64,000 nt of DNA from Croceifilum oryzae. Lineage in GTDB: Bacteria; Bacillota; Bacilli; Thermoactinomycetales; Thermoactinomycetaceae. The position numbers and the translations under genes were made by a program. The DNA lies in assembly GCF_030814315.1 (NCBI RefSeq), contig NZ_JAUSUV010000009.1:88129-152128 (forward strand), read 5' to 3'. This document shows, piece after piece, positions 1 through 8,537 of the stretch. The notes under the pieces were generated by a model. That model worked only from the letters and a program-made list of their open reading frames with translations. It was not told where the DNA came from and ran no database searches. The number at the start of each line of letters is the position of its first letter. Positions within the stretch are counted from its first letter, which is position 1.

Positions 1-102
1 CTTACCTTCGCGTTGATATTCCAATTCAATTTGAATTTGGGAACAGACGATTAAAATAGATACAACGAGCAAAATAAAAAGGATCCAAGAAAAAATATGC
101 AC
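1..102 (-). CDS. DUF2953-like membrane protein, N-terminal fragment
   Basis: This frame is open from a GTG at 102 to the window edge, so only about 34 N-terminal residues are visible. They form one strongly hydrophobic membrane segment (residues about 3-23) followed by a charged, polar stretch beginning QIQIELEYQREG. That layout is typical of DUF2953 (YtfI-type) proteins, which often sit near scpAB and a GerW/YtfJ gene in spore formers. An AGGTGAGG element precedes the GTG by a few bases. The family assignment rests on the short N-terminus and the position, so it is tentative; the rest of the gene lies outside the window. Confidence 0.5.
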   Translation of the reverse strand, partial: MHIFSWILFILLVVSILIVCSQIQIELEYQREGK

Positions 103-149
103 GTTCCTCACCTACCCATAGTAGGTAGTATGAGCTTGGATAAATCAGT

Positions 150-734
150 TTAAACCTTCTCTACTCCTAAGCGTTCAAATAAATCATTACGTTCCTGTTC
201 CATCTCTTGCCAGTTAAAAAGGCTATCGGGTGCAGGTAAATCTTCCAACCGATTTAAGCCAAAGTACTCGAGAAATTCCTTGGTTGTACCTAATAAAATC
301 GGACGACCCGGTCCTTCCCCGCGTCCAGTTTCTCTGACGAGTCCTTTTCGTTGCAACAATTGAACCGTGCGATCCGTCTTTACTCCACGGATCTCTTCAA
401 TTTCCAAGCGTGTAATCGGTTGACGATACGCAATAATCGCCAATGTTTCTAAAGCCGCACGCGATAATTGGGACCGTGTTGGTGCACTAGCTAGCTTTTC
501 AAAGTACTTGTTATGCTCAGCAAGAGTCGTAATCTGATACACTTTTGCCACTTGAACGATTTGAACCCCTCGCTGGTCTAACTTCCACTCCATCATCATC
601 TCATTCACAAACATTTGAACCTCTTGCTTGGATAGCTCCGTGATCTCGGACAGTTCTTTTACACTTAGCCCCTCATCTCCAGCCGCAAATAGCAATCCTT
701 CGATAATGGCTTTATATTCTCTGTTTTCTATCAT
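150..734 (-). CDS. scpB: Segregation and condensation protein B
   Basis: ScpB forms the SMC-ScpA-ScpB condensin complex that organises and segregates the nucleoid; a ScpB dimer binds the ScpA linker. The 194-residue product has the usual family length and two winged-helix domains. The conserved region around residues 90-145 carries SRAALETLAIIAYRQPITR and the following VKTDRTVQ and GRPILLGTT motifs. The start overlaps the 3' end of scpA by four bases (ATGA type), so the two are translationally coupled, as in Bacillus ypuG-ypuH. Nothing about the gene looks broken. Confidence 0.97.
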   Translation of the reverse strand: MIENREYKAIIEGLLFAAGDEGLSVKELSEITELSKQEVQMFVNEMMMEWKLDQRGVQIVQVAKVYQITTLAEHNKYFEKLASAPTRSQLSRAALETLAIIAYRQPITRLEIEEIRGVKTDRTVQLLQRKGLVRETGRGEGPGRPILLGTTKEFLEYFGLNRLEDLPAPDSLFNWQEMEQERNDLFERLGVEKV

Positions 735-1489
735 CGGGTCGCCTCCTGAGCAAACGGTTCAATCAAGATATCAGCAAAGAGGTCATACTGGCTACATTTG
801 ATCCGTTTCGTCTTCATTAGTTCCAGCAGAGCCAAAAAAGTCGTAATAACTCGTTCCTTATTCATCTTCGTCCAATCTAACAAAGACGTAAATAAAATTC
901 GTCCCTGTATCGCCAGCTCTTGAACAATCTCTTCCATGCGATCACTTACTGAAATTTCCTCTCGTGCAAGCCTGGTCATCGGTTCATTTTTAGGTGTATG
1001 GCTCTGAAGAGCGAGGACAAATGCTTGTAGGAGATCATCTGTTGTCAAGCCTGCTACTGGGTTTTCAACAGGGGCAAACGGGCTTAAATCGGTCGGGATT
1101 CGCGTATAAACCTGACTTCGCTCCTCTTCTTGCTCTCGGAGCATTTCCCCTAATCGTTTGTACCGCTTATACTCCAATAATTTCTCCACCAACTCTTCCC
1201 GAGGATCCATCCACTCATCATCCATAAAGCTGTGATGCTCTTCAAAAATCTCTTGTTTCGGAAGTAACATCCGGCTTTTAATCGCTAATAATGTAGCGGC
1301 CATCACGATAAACTCGCTTGCTACCTCTATCTCATAATGGTTCGCCTCTTGAATCATGTTCATATATTGATCTGTGATTTGGGAGATGGGCACTTCATAA
1401 ATATCCACCTCAGATTGATCAATCAGATGAAGTAATAAATCAAGAGGACCTTCAAACGAATCGAGTTTAAATTTTACTTCCACAGGCAT
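731..1489 (-). CDS. scpA: Segregation and condensation protein A
   Basis: This is the kleisin subunit of the SMC complex and bridges the SMC heads with ScpB. The 252-residue product begins with the diagnostic FEGPLDLLLHLIDQSEVDIY segment, contains the helical SRMLLPK region near residue 75, and ends in a winged helix (residues about 180-245) ending TTFLALLELMKTKRI. The gene follows ribH on the same strand with a short gap and overlaps scpB by four bases. The Shine-Dalgarno site at the ATG is weak. Length and motifs are normal for the family. Confidence 0.97.
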   Translation of the reverse strand: MPVEVKFKLDSFEGPLDLLLHLIDQSEVDIYEVPISQITDQYMNMIQEANHYEIEVASEFIVMAATLLAIKSRMLLPKQEIFEEHHSFMDDEWMDPREELVEKLLEYKRYKRLGEMLREQEEERSQVYTRIPTDLSPFAPVENPVAGLTTDDLLQAFVLALQSHTPKNEPMTRLAREEISVSDRMEEIVQELAIQGRILFTSLLDWTKMNKERVITTFLALLELMKTKRIKCSQYDLFADILIEPFAQEATR

Positions 1490-1504
1490 TCATCACGACT
1501 TTCT

Positions 1505-1981
1505 TTATCCGAGTAATTCGCGTTGTAGGCTCGCCATTTCAATCGCACCTACAGCCACTTCATACCCTTTATTTCCTGCTTTCGTTCCTGCACGTTCAAT
1601 CGCTTGTTCAATATTCTCTGTAGTAATAACGCCGAACATCACAGGTAGCCGGTGGCGCACACTTGCATTTGCCACTCCTTTCGCTACCTCATTACACACA
1701 TAATCATAATGGGTGGTGGATCCGCGGATGACACACCCCAATGTAATAATCGCATCATATTTCTTAGAAGCCGCCATCTCTTCTACAATCAGCGGAATCT
1801 CAAACGCGCCTGGTACCCAAGCTATCTCTATATTCTCTTGTTCTGCGCCATGACGCAAGAGGGCATCTTTTGCACCACCCAATAATTTGCTCGTAATAAA
1901 CTCATTAAATCGAGCTACTATAATCCCAAAACGATATCCTTGTGCAGTTAATTTGCCTTCATATACTTTTTCTACCATCAA
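1505..1981 (-). CDS. ribH: 6,7-dimethyl-8-ribityllumazine synthase
   Basis: RibH condenses 5-amino-6-ribitylamino-uracil with 3,4-dihydroxybutanone 4-phosphate to give the lumazine precursor of riboflavin. The 158-residue length is normal. Family motifs are visible: ARFNEFI near residue 24, WVPGAFEIP near 55, and [15 protein letters not shown] near 82, which includes the catalytic-region His. The ATG pair at 1981/1978 follows AAAGGAGAGG, so either may be used. It is the last gene of the riboflavin operon (ribE-ribBA-ribH) and follows ribBA by 12 bases. Confidence 0.97.
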   Translation of the reverse strand: MMVEKVYEGKLTAQGYRFGIIVARFNEFITSKLLGGAKDALLRHGAEQENIEIAWVPGAFEIPLIVEEMAASKKYDAIITLGCVIRGSTTHYDYVCNEVAKGVANASVRHRLPVMFGVITTENIEQAIERAGTKAGNKGYEVAVGAIEMASLQRELLG

Positions 1982-1993
1982 AATCCCTCTCCT

Positions 1994-3193
1994 TTATATC
2001 CACTGTAATTGATGTCCTAATTTTTCTTTCTTCGTAACTAAATAACGTTTATTTTCTGTATATGGCTGAATTTCAATGGGCACACGTACTTGTACATCAA
2101 TCCCAGACTGTTGTAAACCCGACACTTTTCGTGGATTGTTCGTAATCAAGTGAATCTGCTGGACACCTAGATCACGTAAAATTTGCGCTGCACTATTATA
2201 GTCGCGTTGGTCATCGGGAAAGCCGAGATGCAGATTTGCTTCCACTGTATCAAGACCTTGATCTTGTAATTGATAAGCGCGCATTTTATTTAACAGTCCA
2301 ATTCCACGACCCTCTTGGGGGAGATAGATAAAAATGCCACTGCCATTTTCTTCGATCATCAAAAGCGATTCATGCAGTTGCAGACCACAATCACAACGCC
2401 GAGAGGTGAACAGATCACCTGTCATACATTCCGAATGGACTCTAACTAAGACAGGCTTTTCTGGATGTATGATCCCTTTCACCAAAGCAATCTGCTCTTT
2501 TCCGTCAGGAGCCGTATACGCAATCATGCGAAAATCTCCGTATTCCGTTGGAAGGTGAATCTCTTCACGACGCTGAACACTTGGTTCTTGTGCTAGACGA
2601 TATTTGATTAAATCTTGAATGGTGATCATCTTGAGATCCCATTCTGTTGCAAAGGGGATTAGATCTGGAACACGAGCCATCGTTCCATCTTCATTTAAAA
2701 TTTCACAGAGTACACCAGCAGGCGCCGAGCCACAAAGTTTCGCTAGATCCACTGCTGCTTCGGTATGCCCTGCTCTTTCGAGCACTCCACCTTCTTTCGC
2801 AATGAGAGGAAAGATATGACCGGGACGCCTAAAGTCACGTACTTGTTTGGTTTCGTCGATTAGATCAAGTATCGTCTGCGAGCGTTCAAAGGCAGAGATC
2901 CCCGTATGCGAGGTTTGAGAGTCAACTGAAATGGTAAAGGCGGTTCCGTGTTTATCCGTATTATTGTTTGCCTCGATCATGTAAGGAAGCTTTAACTTCC
3001 CTGCTCGTTGCTCTGTGATCGGCACACACACAAGTCCACGCCCATGGGTAACCATAAAATTGATTAACTCTGGTGTTGCATATTCAGCAAGTGCCACGAG
3101 GTCCCCCTCATTTTCTCGATCTTCATCATCCACCACGATAATCATTTTTCCTTGTTTTAGGTCAGCTAGTGCTTCCTCAATCGTATGAAACAT
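1994..3193 (-). CDS. ribBA: Bifunctional 3,4-dihydroxy-2-butanone 4-phosphate synthase / GTP cyclohydrolase II
   Basis: RibBA supplies both riboflavin precursors: the N-terminal half (residues 1 to about 200) makes dihydroxybutanone phosphate from ribulose 5-phosphate, and the C-terminal half opens GTP. Visible motifs are [12 protein letters not shown] near residue 22 (metal binding), RPGHIFPL near 123, HTEAAVDL near 143, the GTP cyclohydrolase zinc ligands in [18 protein letters not shown], and RGIGLLNK. At 399 residues it matches the Bacillus fused enzyme. It sits 16 bases downstream of ribE behind a good AAGGGGGAG site and falls under the FMN riboswitch. Confidence 0.98.
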   Translation of the reverse strand: MFHTIEEALADLKQGKMIIVVDDEDRENEGDLVALAEYATPELINFMVTHGRGLVCVPITEQRAGKLKLPYMIEANNNTDKHGTAFTISVDSQTSHTGISAFERSQTILDLIDETKQVRDFRRPGHIFPLIAKEGGVLERAGHTEAAVDLAKLCGSAPAGVLCEILNEDGTMARVPDLIPFATEWDLKMITIQDLIKYRLAQEPSVQRREEIHLPTEYGDFRMIAYTAPDGKEQIALVKGIIHPEKPVLVRVHSECMTGDLFTSRRCDCGLQLHESLLMIEENGSGIFIYLPQEGRGIGLLNKMRAYQLQDQGLDTVEANLHLGFPDDQRDYNSAAQILRDLGVQQIHLITNNPRKVSGLQQSGIDVQVRVPIEIQPYTENKRYLVTKKEKLGHQLQWI

Positions 3194-3209
3194 CTATCGT
3201 CTCCCCCTT

Positions 3210-3863
3210 TTATAAAAAACCAGCTCTTTCTAAGGTCGTAAGTTGTACTCCATTTGAAGTGATCGTAGTCTCCGAGTGAATCCCAGTCCATTTTGCTATA
3301 TATTTAGCCATCATATCGCACTCTATATTGACCCGATCGCCTACTACGAGTGAGCCAAATTGTGTTTCTCGCATAGTGTGAGGAATCAAAGAAACGTAAA
3401 ATGACTTATTCGTCACCTCAATTAAAGTTAGGCTTGTGCCGTTGATGGCGATAGAGCCTTTGGGAATCATAAACTTTGTCCAGCTTGGGTCGATTTCAAA
3501 TTGAAATAAGACTGCATTTTCGGCAGGTTGTTGTTTTATAAACGTAGCCATTCCATCAACATGCCCCTGTACAAGATGACCTCCCATCCGATCACCCAGA
3601 GCCATAGCACGTTCTAGATTGACGGGATCCCCTGAACGAAGAAACCGCAAGCAAGTCCGCTGATACGTTTCTGGCATCACATCGGCGTAGAAAAAACCAT
3701 GATCCATTTTGGTAACGGTAAGACAAACGCCGTTCACCGCAATGCTGTCGCCTAGTTTTGTCCCTTCTAATACTTTGTGACAGCCGATCGTTAATACTTG
3801 TGTTTGACCGGAGTTACGCACATGTGCTACGCACCCCACTTCTTCGATAATCCCTGTAAACAT
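3210..3863 (-). CDS. ribE: Riboflavin synthase alpha subunit
   Basis: Riboflavin synthase dismutates two lumazine molecules to riboflavin. The 217-residue product shows the duplicated lumazine-binding fold: repeat one begins MFTGIIEEVG with SIAVNGVCLTV near residue 41, and repeat two carries GHVDGMA near residue 100 with SIAINGTSLTL. It is the first gene after the FMN riboswitch and its terminator. In Bacillus this position is normally taken by ribD, which is absent here, so the deaminase/reductase must be encoded elsewhere. The start follows GAAGGTGAAC. Confidence 0.97.
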   Translation of the reverse strand: MFTGIIEEVGCVAHVRNSGQTQVLTIGCHKVLEGTKLGDSIAVNGVCLTVTKMDHGFFYADVMPETYQRTCLRFLRSGDPVNLERAMALGDRMGGHLVQGHVDGMATFIKQQPAENAVLFQFEIDPSWTKFMIPKGSIAINGTSLTLIEVTNKSFYVSLIPHTMRETQFGSLVVGDRVNIECDMMAKYIAKWTGIHSETTITSNGVQLTTLERAGFL

Positions 3864-3898
3864 TGGATCTGTTCACCTTCTTTCTGCACTTAGTTACA

Positions 3899-3936
3899 TA
3901 AAAAACCCCAACGATTTTTTCGCTGGGGCTTGTTTT
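3899..3936 (-). terminator. Riboswitch-controlled terminator before ribE
   Basis: On the - strand a CCCCAGCG / CGTTGGGG stem with an A-rich loop is followed by a run of six T residues. It lies between the FMN aptamer and ribE, which is where the expression platform of an FMN off-switch is expected. Confidence 0.9.
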
Positions 3937-4051
3937 AGGCATGGGAAAGAAACGTACGACTTAGCTGTTATTTCGCTATTTTATGTACAGCAAAATAACC
4001 CTTAAAGGTTGCATTTTTTGAAAAAAACAACGCTCAAAGGAGTCGTTCCAT

Positions 4052-4194
4052 ATCATCCTTCTCCCATCCAGACTATACTGTCGGCTCCGGAGTTTCACCG
4101 AATCCACCGCTAAAAGCGGGTCACGGGCTAAGGCGCAATCTATTCTCACGCCATCACCGCCGGTAGGGAATTTCACCCTGCCCCGAAGGATGTA
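4052..4194 (-). promoter_or_regulatory. FMN riboswitch (RFN element)
   Basis: Read on the - strand, the segment contains the conserved RFN blocks in order: GGGGCAGGGTGAAATTCCC, CTACCGGCGGTGA, GCCCGTGACCCGC, GGATTCGGTGAAACTCCGG, GCCGACAGT and GGATGGGAGAAGGAT. The outer CATCCTTC / GAAGGATG ends pair to close the P1 stem. Binding of FMN should favour the terminator at 3899-3936 and shut off ribE-ribBA-ribH. This is direct sequence recognition of a well-described riboswitch class. Confidence 0.97.
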
Positions 4195-4547
4195 ACATCG
4201 GTATTCAATTGTGATTTGTGTAACAAGTCAAGTATATCCTGTTGGGAAAAGATTGTCTAGGATGAGTTAGCGGAGGGGAATCATTTAAATATAAGATACT
4301 AAACATGAAACTTTTATGAATATAAATATAAATGAAACCTTCCTAATTACAAAAAGGCCCTTTTCATTTATACCAATGGAAAAAATTATATTATTTTATC
4401 TATATATATATACTATGATAATATATTTTTATTCATTACTAATGACTTTGCTAACAAACCCTAGATATATTTCATAATACATTCAGGAAATGATATCATG
4501 CGATTATTTATAAATTCACAAATTTCAAATATTAAGGATGAGATACG
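4195..4547. other. AT-rich intergenic region upstream of the purK-like gene
   Basis: About 350 bases without a supported gene. Composition is markedly more AT-rich than the flanking genes, with long alternating TA tracts near 4395-4430. An imperfect inverted repeat (ATAAATGAAACCTT ... AAGG ... TTTTCATTTAT, 4328-4372) could act as a hairpin. The promoter of the 4548 gene probably lies here, but no single -35/-10 pair stands out. Confidence 0.5.
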
Positions 4548-5816
4548 ATGCATCAAGAACGCCAAGAACTGAATTGTCTTTCTAAACAAGAATCCAATTT
4601 TCCTTATGGGCAATCAAGTAATCCTTCACCATTAGTTGTTCCTGGACAGACGATCGGAGTGTTAGGCGGTGGTCAATTAGGTCGCATGATCATACTAGAG
4701 GGACGTAAATTAGGATATCGCTTCGTTGTATTAGATCCAGTTAGCGATTCTCCAGCAGGACAAGTAGCGGATGAACAGATCGTTGGAGCGTATGATTCTC
4801 CGGTGTCAATGGAACAGCTTTGTGACAAGTCCGATCTAGTTGTATATGAATTTGAAGATATCGATCTTGATATGGTTCAAATGATTGAGACGATAAAGCC
4901 CTTACCACAAGGAAGTAATTTGTATTGGACGAAAAATCGAGGGCACCAGCGGAAAATATTGCAAGATGCACAAATCCCGCTTGCTCCCTGTCATGTCGTG
5001 ACGTCGAAAGCACAGATGCTTGAGGCGATTGAGGAACTGCAACTTCCATGTGTATTGAAAACACTTACAGGTAGAGATTATGGAAAGGGTCAATGGGTGA
5101 TTCGTACTCTAGACGATCCGCTTCCTCCAGTAGAAATAATCGAAAAGGGAATATTGGTTGAAAAATTGGTTCCTTATGTAAAAGAGATTTCAGTCATTGT
5201 AGCTCGAGGTATTTCTGGGGAGGTAGAGATTTATCCACCCGTTATGAACATCCATCGGAATCAAATTTTACACATGACGATTTCTCCAGCCCCTATTAAA
5301 GAGGGAATTCGCGAAAGAGCAGAGCAAATTGCATATCAGTTGGTTAGTCAAATTCAATTTGTGGGGGTGCTTGCTATTCAGATGTTTGTGCTGGTGGATG
5401 GGACTCTTTTGGTAAATGAATTATCACCTAGGCCACACAATTCAGGTCATATCACAATGGATAGCACAAACCCTTGCCAGTTTGAACAGTTCGTACGTGC
5501 GGTAACAGGACTTCCGCTTCGTAAGCCAGTTCGAAAAAATACTGGAATTATGGTAAATCTATTTGGAGAACATCTAGATGCCTTTCGGGATGAGTTGACG
5601 AAGTTACCCTCTTGTGCAAAAGTGCACTGGTATGGGAAAAGCGTTGCCAGAGTGGGAAGAAAGATGGGACACATTAATTTTGTTGGGGATTCACTGCAAG
5701 ACTTGTTAGAGTTGGTTAATGAGATGCCTATTTGGGAGCCACTAAGCGGGCAAGAGTGGGCAGCTATTTCTGCCATGGCTAACAATCAGGTAGAAGATAA
5801 GAGATTGTATGCTTAA
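4548..5816 (+). CDS. PurK-like ATP-grasp carboxylase (orphan N5-CAIR synthase paralogue)
   Basis: The 422-residue product has the three-part PurK layout: a pre-ATP-grasp Rossmann domain beginning QTIGVLGGGQLGRM (residues about 34-50), an ATP-grasp core with VEKLVPYVKEISVIVARG, and the C-terminal NELSPRPHNSGH segment followed by FEQFVRAVTGLPL. PurK converts AIR, ATP and bicarbonate to N5-CAIR. Differences from ordinary PurK are visible: the glycine loop reads TGRDYGKGQ rather than GYDGKGQ, YWTKNRGHQRKIL replaces the usual QNRLxEK segment, and there is a roughly 33-residue N-terminal extension. It stands alone with no purE or pur operon and lies on the opposite strand to its neighbours. AAGGATGAGA precedes the ATG. 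It may be a specialised paralogue; its substrate is uncertain. Confidence 0.75.
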   Translation: MHQERQELNCLSKQESNFPYGQSSNPSPLVVPGQTIGVLGGGQLGRMIILEGRKLGYRFVVLDPVSDSPAGQVADEQIVGAYDSPVSMEQLCDKSDLVVYEFEDIDLDMVQMIETIKPLPQGSNLYWTKNRGHQRKILQDAQIPLAPCHVVTSKAQMLEAIEELQLPCVLKTLTGRDYGKGQWVIRTLDDPLPPVEIIEKGILVEKLVPYVKEISVIVARGISGEVEIYPPVMNIHRNQILHMTISPAPIKEGIRERAEQIAYQLVSQIQFVGVLAIQMFVLVDGTLLVNELSPRPHNSGHITMDSTNPCQFEQFVRAVTGLPLRKPVRKNTGIMVNLFGEHLDAFRDELTKLPSCAKVHWYGKSVARVGRKMGHINFVGDSLQDLLELVNEMPIWEPLSGQEWAAISAMANNQVEDKRLYA

Positions 5817-5856
5817 GGCTACATTCGTCATAGCAATTGTCTATATAGGTTTAAAT

Positions 5857-5884
5857 AAAAAAACTCCGAGCTCGGAGTTTTTTA
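5857..5884 (+). terminator. Intrinsic terminator after the purK-like gene
   Basis: A perfect ACTCCGAG / CTCGGAGT hairpin is flanked by A and T runs, so it could work in both directions between the + strand purK-like gene and the - strand ctaA. Confidence 0.85.
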
Positions 5885-5919
5885 TTCATCCATAACCATT
5901 GTAGTATCCTATGTGTGAC

Positions 5920-5990
5920 CCTACCTAGACGTAGCGATCTTTAGGATGGGGCGCTTTTGGTGCAACATGTTTGCTAGCTACTAACAGAAG
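5920..5990 (-). repeat. Dispersed repeat, copy 1
   Basis: Read on the - strand this noncoding segment contains CAAACATGTTGCACCAAAA, then CCCCAT and GATCGCTACGTCTAGGTAGG. A similar series of blocks, in the same order, occurs on the + strand near 31880-31945. The similarity is imperfect but extends over about 60 bases. No terminal repeats or coding capacity are seen. Confidence 0.4.
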
Positions 5991-6920
5991 TTAACCCTTC
6001 TTCTTCCACGGTGCACCCGCCAACATACACAAATACGTAATGGTAGTAAAATAAATGGTAATAATCGTCGTATGTAGCAATGCCGCCATTAGCACTCCGC
6101 CCGTTTTAACCGTTATAATTCCAGCTATAGCTTGCAAGGTAATCAAAATCATCGCAATCCAACTACCCTGTACAAAATCTCGATTATCACGATACTTCCG
6201 AAGAACCACGACTAATAACCAGAGCGTTAGTAGAAATAATAAAATCCCCGCATACCGATGCAGCATATGAATCTCAGCAGTGGAACCGAATCCCGGGAAT
6301 TTCGTCACTCCACAACTAGGGAAATCATAGCCACATCCCATCGTTGCTTCCATATGACGAACGAGCGCTCCACTATATACAGCGATATATGTATACGTTG
6401 CCAATGCCCACACACTCCATACAAAGCCACGACTTAACGGAGTGCCCGAACATTTATCTGGCTTTCCATCACGAAGTCGATACAACTGAATAACCAGTAA
6501 CATCACACTTGCAAACGAAATAAGCGAAAAACCAAAATGAAGTGCCAACATAAATTTTTTAATAAAAGGACCTTCAAACATCACCGTTAAAGCACCCAAA
6601 GCCCCTTGTAACAGAACAAAAAATACGCTCATGACACCAAATAGCTTCACGCGAAAGTTGTCACGATAAACGATCCAAGACCAAATCGTAAGCGCAAGGA
6701 TTAACATCCCAGCTCCCGATGAGATAATCCGATGACTATACTCGATAATCGACTCAAGCGGCATCGATTCTGGGATCAACTCTCCCTTACAGATCGGCCA
6801 GGAATTGCCACATCCTTTGCCCGAACCTGTCTTGGTCACAATCGCGCCCATTAATAACATGAGATATGAAACGAGTGCAGTAATAATAGATAAAAAGCGC
6901 AATGTAGCATGCTTTTTCAT
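5991..6920 (-). CDS. ctaA: Heme A synthase
   Basis: CtaA oxidises heme O to heme A for the aa3-type terminal oxidase. The product from the ATG at 6920 is about 309 residues with eight membrane segments. Conserved features include the extracytoplasmic Cys pair in GKGCGNSWPICKG, the heme-ligand His in EYSHRIISSGAG and LHFGFSL, and in the second half MGCGYDFPSCG and MLHRYAGI. The open frame extends upstream to 7001, but AGAGGGGATTCAC directly before 6920 and the hydrophobic start MKKHATLRFLSIITAL favour the internal ATG. No ctaB neighbour is present. Confidence 0.94.
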   Translation of the reverse strand: MKKHATLRFLSIITALVSYLMLLMGAIVTKTGSGKGCGNSWPICKGELIPESMPLESIIEYSHRIISSGAGMLILALTIWSWIVYRDNFRVKLFGVMSVFFVLLQGALGALTVMFEGPFIKKFMLALHFGFSLISFASVMLLVIQLYRLRDGKPDKCSGTPLSRGFVWSVWALATYTYIAVYSGALVRHMEATMGCGYDFPSCGVTKFPGFGSTAEIHMLHRYAGILLFLLTLWLLVVVLRKYRDNRDFVQGSWIAMILITLQAIAGIITVKTGGVLMAALLHTTIITIYFTTITYLCMLAGAPWKKKG

Positions 6921-7087
6921 GTGAATCCCCTCTTCAAAGACGTATATGTGAAATTCATCACTAATTGTAACACAAGGGTCTGGATTAGGCTTTACCGACA
7001 CAAAACAGACACAAAATCAAGCCAATTCATTTTGTGTCCAAATCATCTTAGTCGTTTGAAGTTGTTCATCAAAAAATGGATCTACCC

Positions 7088-7120
7088 GAGACTCCCATGG
7101 GCTTCAGCCATGGGAGTCTC
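7088..7120. repeat. 33-bp perfect hairpin, IS200/IS605-end-like
   Basis: GAGACTCCCATGG and CCATGGGAGTCTC form a 13-bp perfect stem around the loop GCTTCAG. The stem touches the stop codon of the spoVAEa frame. I recall similar CCCATGGG/GCTTCAG hairpins at ends of IS200/IS605-type elements, but no transposase or TnpB remnant is visible here. It could instead serve as a transcription end for the spoVA operon, although no T-run follows directly. Confidence 0.4.
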
Positions 7121-7727
7121 AACTGTTGGACTTTCTTTGAATTAAATCGATTCCTGTATTCTTGTTATAAATGTCTAATAATAGCTTAATTGCCTTCGTG
7201 GTAACAGGAGCTCCTATTTTATAATAATCATATCTGCGCATCTTCCCCACATCACCGATCCCGATGATGATCGGAATCTGAATGGCATTTAAAATTTCTA
7301 CTGTGTCTCCATAGATTCGAAGCTCTTCGTTATAATGAGGTTTCCCATATTTATCGACTGGATGACTAATGACGTTCCCATGACAATCTAGAGCCATATG
7401 GACCGGAGTCCCTCTGCTCTTCATACAGTTTGAAGCAACAGCAATCGCACCAATCACCTCGATGCTTTCATGATTCGCTACATAACGTAATGCCCTTTCT
7501 CCAAATCCTTCCTTTGCATTTCCACAGTCATCAAACATGACAATGACAGGGTCGTACTTGGCACGATGGATAAGTTTCACAAGCTCAGGTCCTGAGAGAT
7601 GGGTAGGGTTACCCGCAGAGAGGGAGATCACACGACCATGAATTCGTTTAGCTACTTGTTCTAAAGCTTCTTGAGCTACCTGATCTCCATCTGTCACGAC
7701 AATCACTTTTCTTCTTTGATGACCCAT
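7119..7727 (-). CDS. spoVAEa: Stage V sporulation protein AEa (SpoVAEa)
   Basis: This is the soluble SpoVAEa protein of the SpoVA apparatus, which moves Ca-dipicolinate into the forespore and out during germination. The 202-residue length matches the family. The N-terminus VIVVTDGDQVAQEALE and the central VIVMFDDCGNAKEGFGERAL and VIGAIAVASNC segments are characteristic, with IIGIGDVGKMRRYDY near the C-terminus. It follows spoVAEb with a short gap. The stop codon lies at the edge of the 7088-7120 hairpin, so the last few residues could have been altered by insertion of that element. Confidence 0.9.
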   Translation of the reverse strand: MGHQRRKVIVVTDGDQVAQEALEQVAKRIHGRVISLSAGNPTHLSGPELVKLIHRAKYDPVIVMFDDCGNAKEGFGERALRYVANHESIEVIGAIAVASNCMKSRGTPVHMALDCHGNVISHPVDKYGKPHYNEELRIYGDTVEILNAIQIPIIIGIGDVGKMRRYDYYKIGAPVTTKAIKLLLDIYNKNTGIDLIQRKSNS

Positions 7728-7733
7728 CTTTCG

Positions 7734-8087
7734 TTAACCTTTCGGTTTAAAGATAAGAGCAGTTAAACAAGCAAATACGATGGCCGCGGTAATACCTGCA
7801 CTCGTGATCGAAAACATCCCTGATAATAAGCCTGCTATCCCATTTTCTTGGGTATGTTTCACAGTCCCGTGAACGAGCGCATTTCCAAAGCTCGTAATCG
7901 GGACAGTTGCACCTGCTCCTGCAAATTTAATGAGCGGTTCGTACAAGCCTACCCCGTCCAAGACAGCCCCTGTTATCACCAATAATGTCATCACATGTGC
8001 TTGGGTAAGTGGGGTTAAATCGATTAAGAGTTGTCCAATTACACAAATCAAGCCACCTACCACAAAAGCAGTCAGAAACGTCCCCAC
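7734..8087 (-). CDS. spoVAEb: Stage V sporulation protein AEb (SpoVAEb)
   Basis: A 117-residue integral membrane protein of the dipicolinate channel. It shows GGLICVIGQLLID near residue 11, VITGAVLDGVGLYEPLIKFA near 37, and ATVPITSFGNALVHGT near 59, all typical of SpoVAEb, with three or four membrane segments. The start is a GTG following GAAAGGATG. It lies directly between spoVAB and spoVAEa; in Bacillus, spoVAC and spoVAD would precede it, but neither occurs here. Confidence 0.95.
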   Translation of the reverse strand: MGTFLTAFVVGGLICVIGQLLIDLTPLTQAHVMTLLVITGAVLDGVGLYEPLIKFAGAGATVPITSFGNALVHGTVKHTQENGIAGLLSGMFSITSAGITAAIVFACLTALIFKPKG

Positions 8088-8105
8088 TTGATTTCATCCT
8101 TTCTA

Positions 8106-8537
8106 CTACCAGATTTTAAAATAGGTCCATTGTAAAAGAGAACCGATTACCTTTCCGAGCGACATCGCCATCAGGAACATCAGCAGAGATTCCTTCATCC
8201 CCATACGCTTCACGAGGATGGGGAATACGTTTAATGCTTCGGTCAATGCAGCGGCTAACATCCCGACAAAAATCCCCATGAAGGCTCCTAGGGGCAAGAT
8301 AATCCACATCGGGATTCCGAGCGTCATGTTTCGTAAATCGAGCCATGTAAAAACCAATGTGCCTGTTATAATAGCCCCTTCATACCAGTGGATCGAAGAC
8401 TTCGAACGAGTAAGATGGGTAAGGCGAGGAACGATATCTAACACAGCAATAAAAGCAACAAATCCACTCCCTACTGCGAAACCACCCGCCAAACCGAAAA
8501 AGACAAGAATGACACTATCGAGGAGATGTTGAATCAT
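8106..8537 (-). CDS. spoVAB: Stage V sporulation protein AB
   Basis: A hydrophobic protein of about 143 residues with four or five membrane segments. The N-terminal GLAGGFAVGSGFVAFIAVLD block and GIFVGMLAAALTEALNVFP near residue 95 are SpoVAB hallmarks. The reading frame is open up to 8570, but AGAAGGAGAAGAAA directly precedes the ATG at 8537, which gives the normal length. It overlaps the end of spoVAA by about 23 bases. It is a membrane component of the sporulation-specific SpoVA complex. Confidence 0.93.
   Translation of the reverse strand: MIQHLLDSVILVFFGLAGGFAVGSGFVAFIAVLDIVPRLTHLTRSKSSIHWYEGAIITGTLVFTWLDLRNMTLGIPMWIILPLGAFMGIFVGMLAAALTEALNVFPILVKRMGMKESLLMFLMAMSLGKVIGSLLQWTYFKIW

Noticed and set aside
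3976..4176. 66-codon open frame on the - strand
   Set aside because: It lies inside the FMN riboswitch; the sequence is explained by RNA structure.
7088..7120. A full insertion sequence at the IS200/605-like hairpin
   Set aside because: No transposase, TnpB or second end is present nearby.
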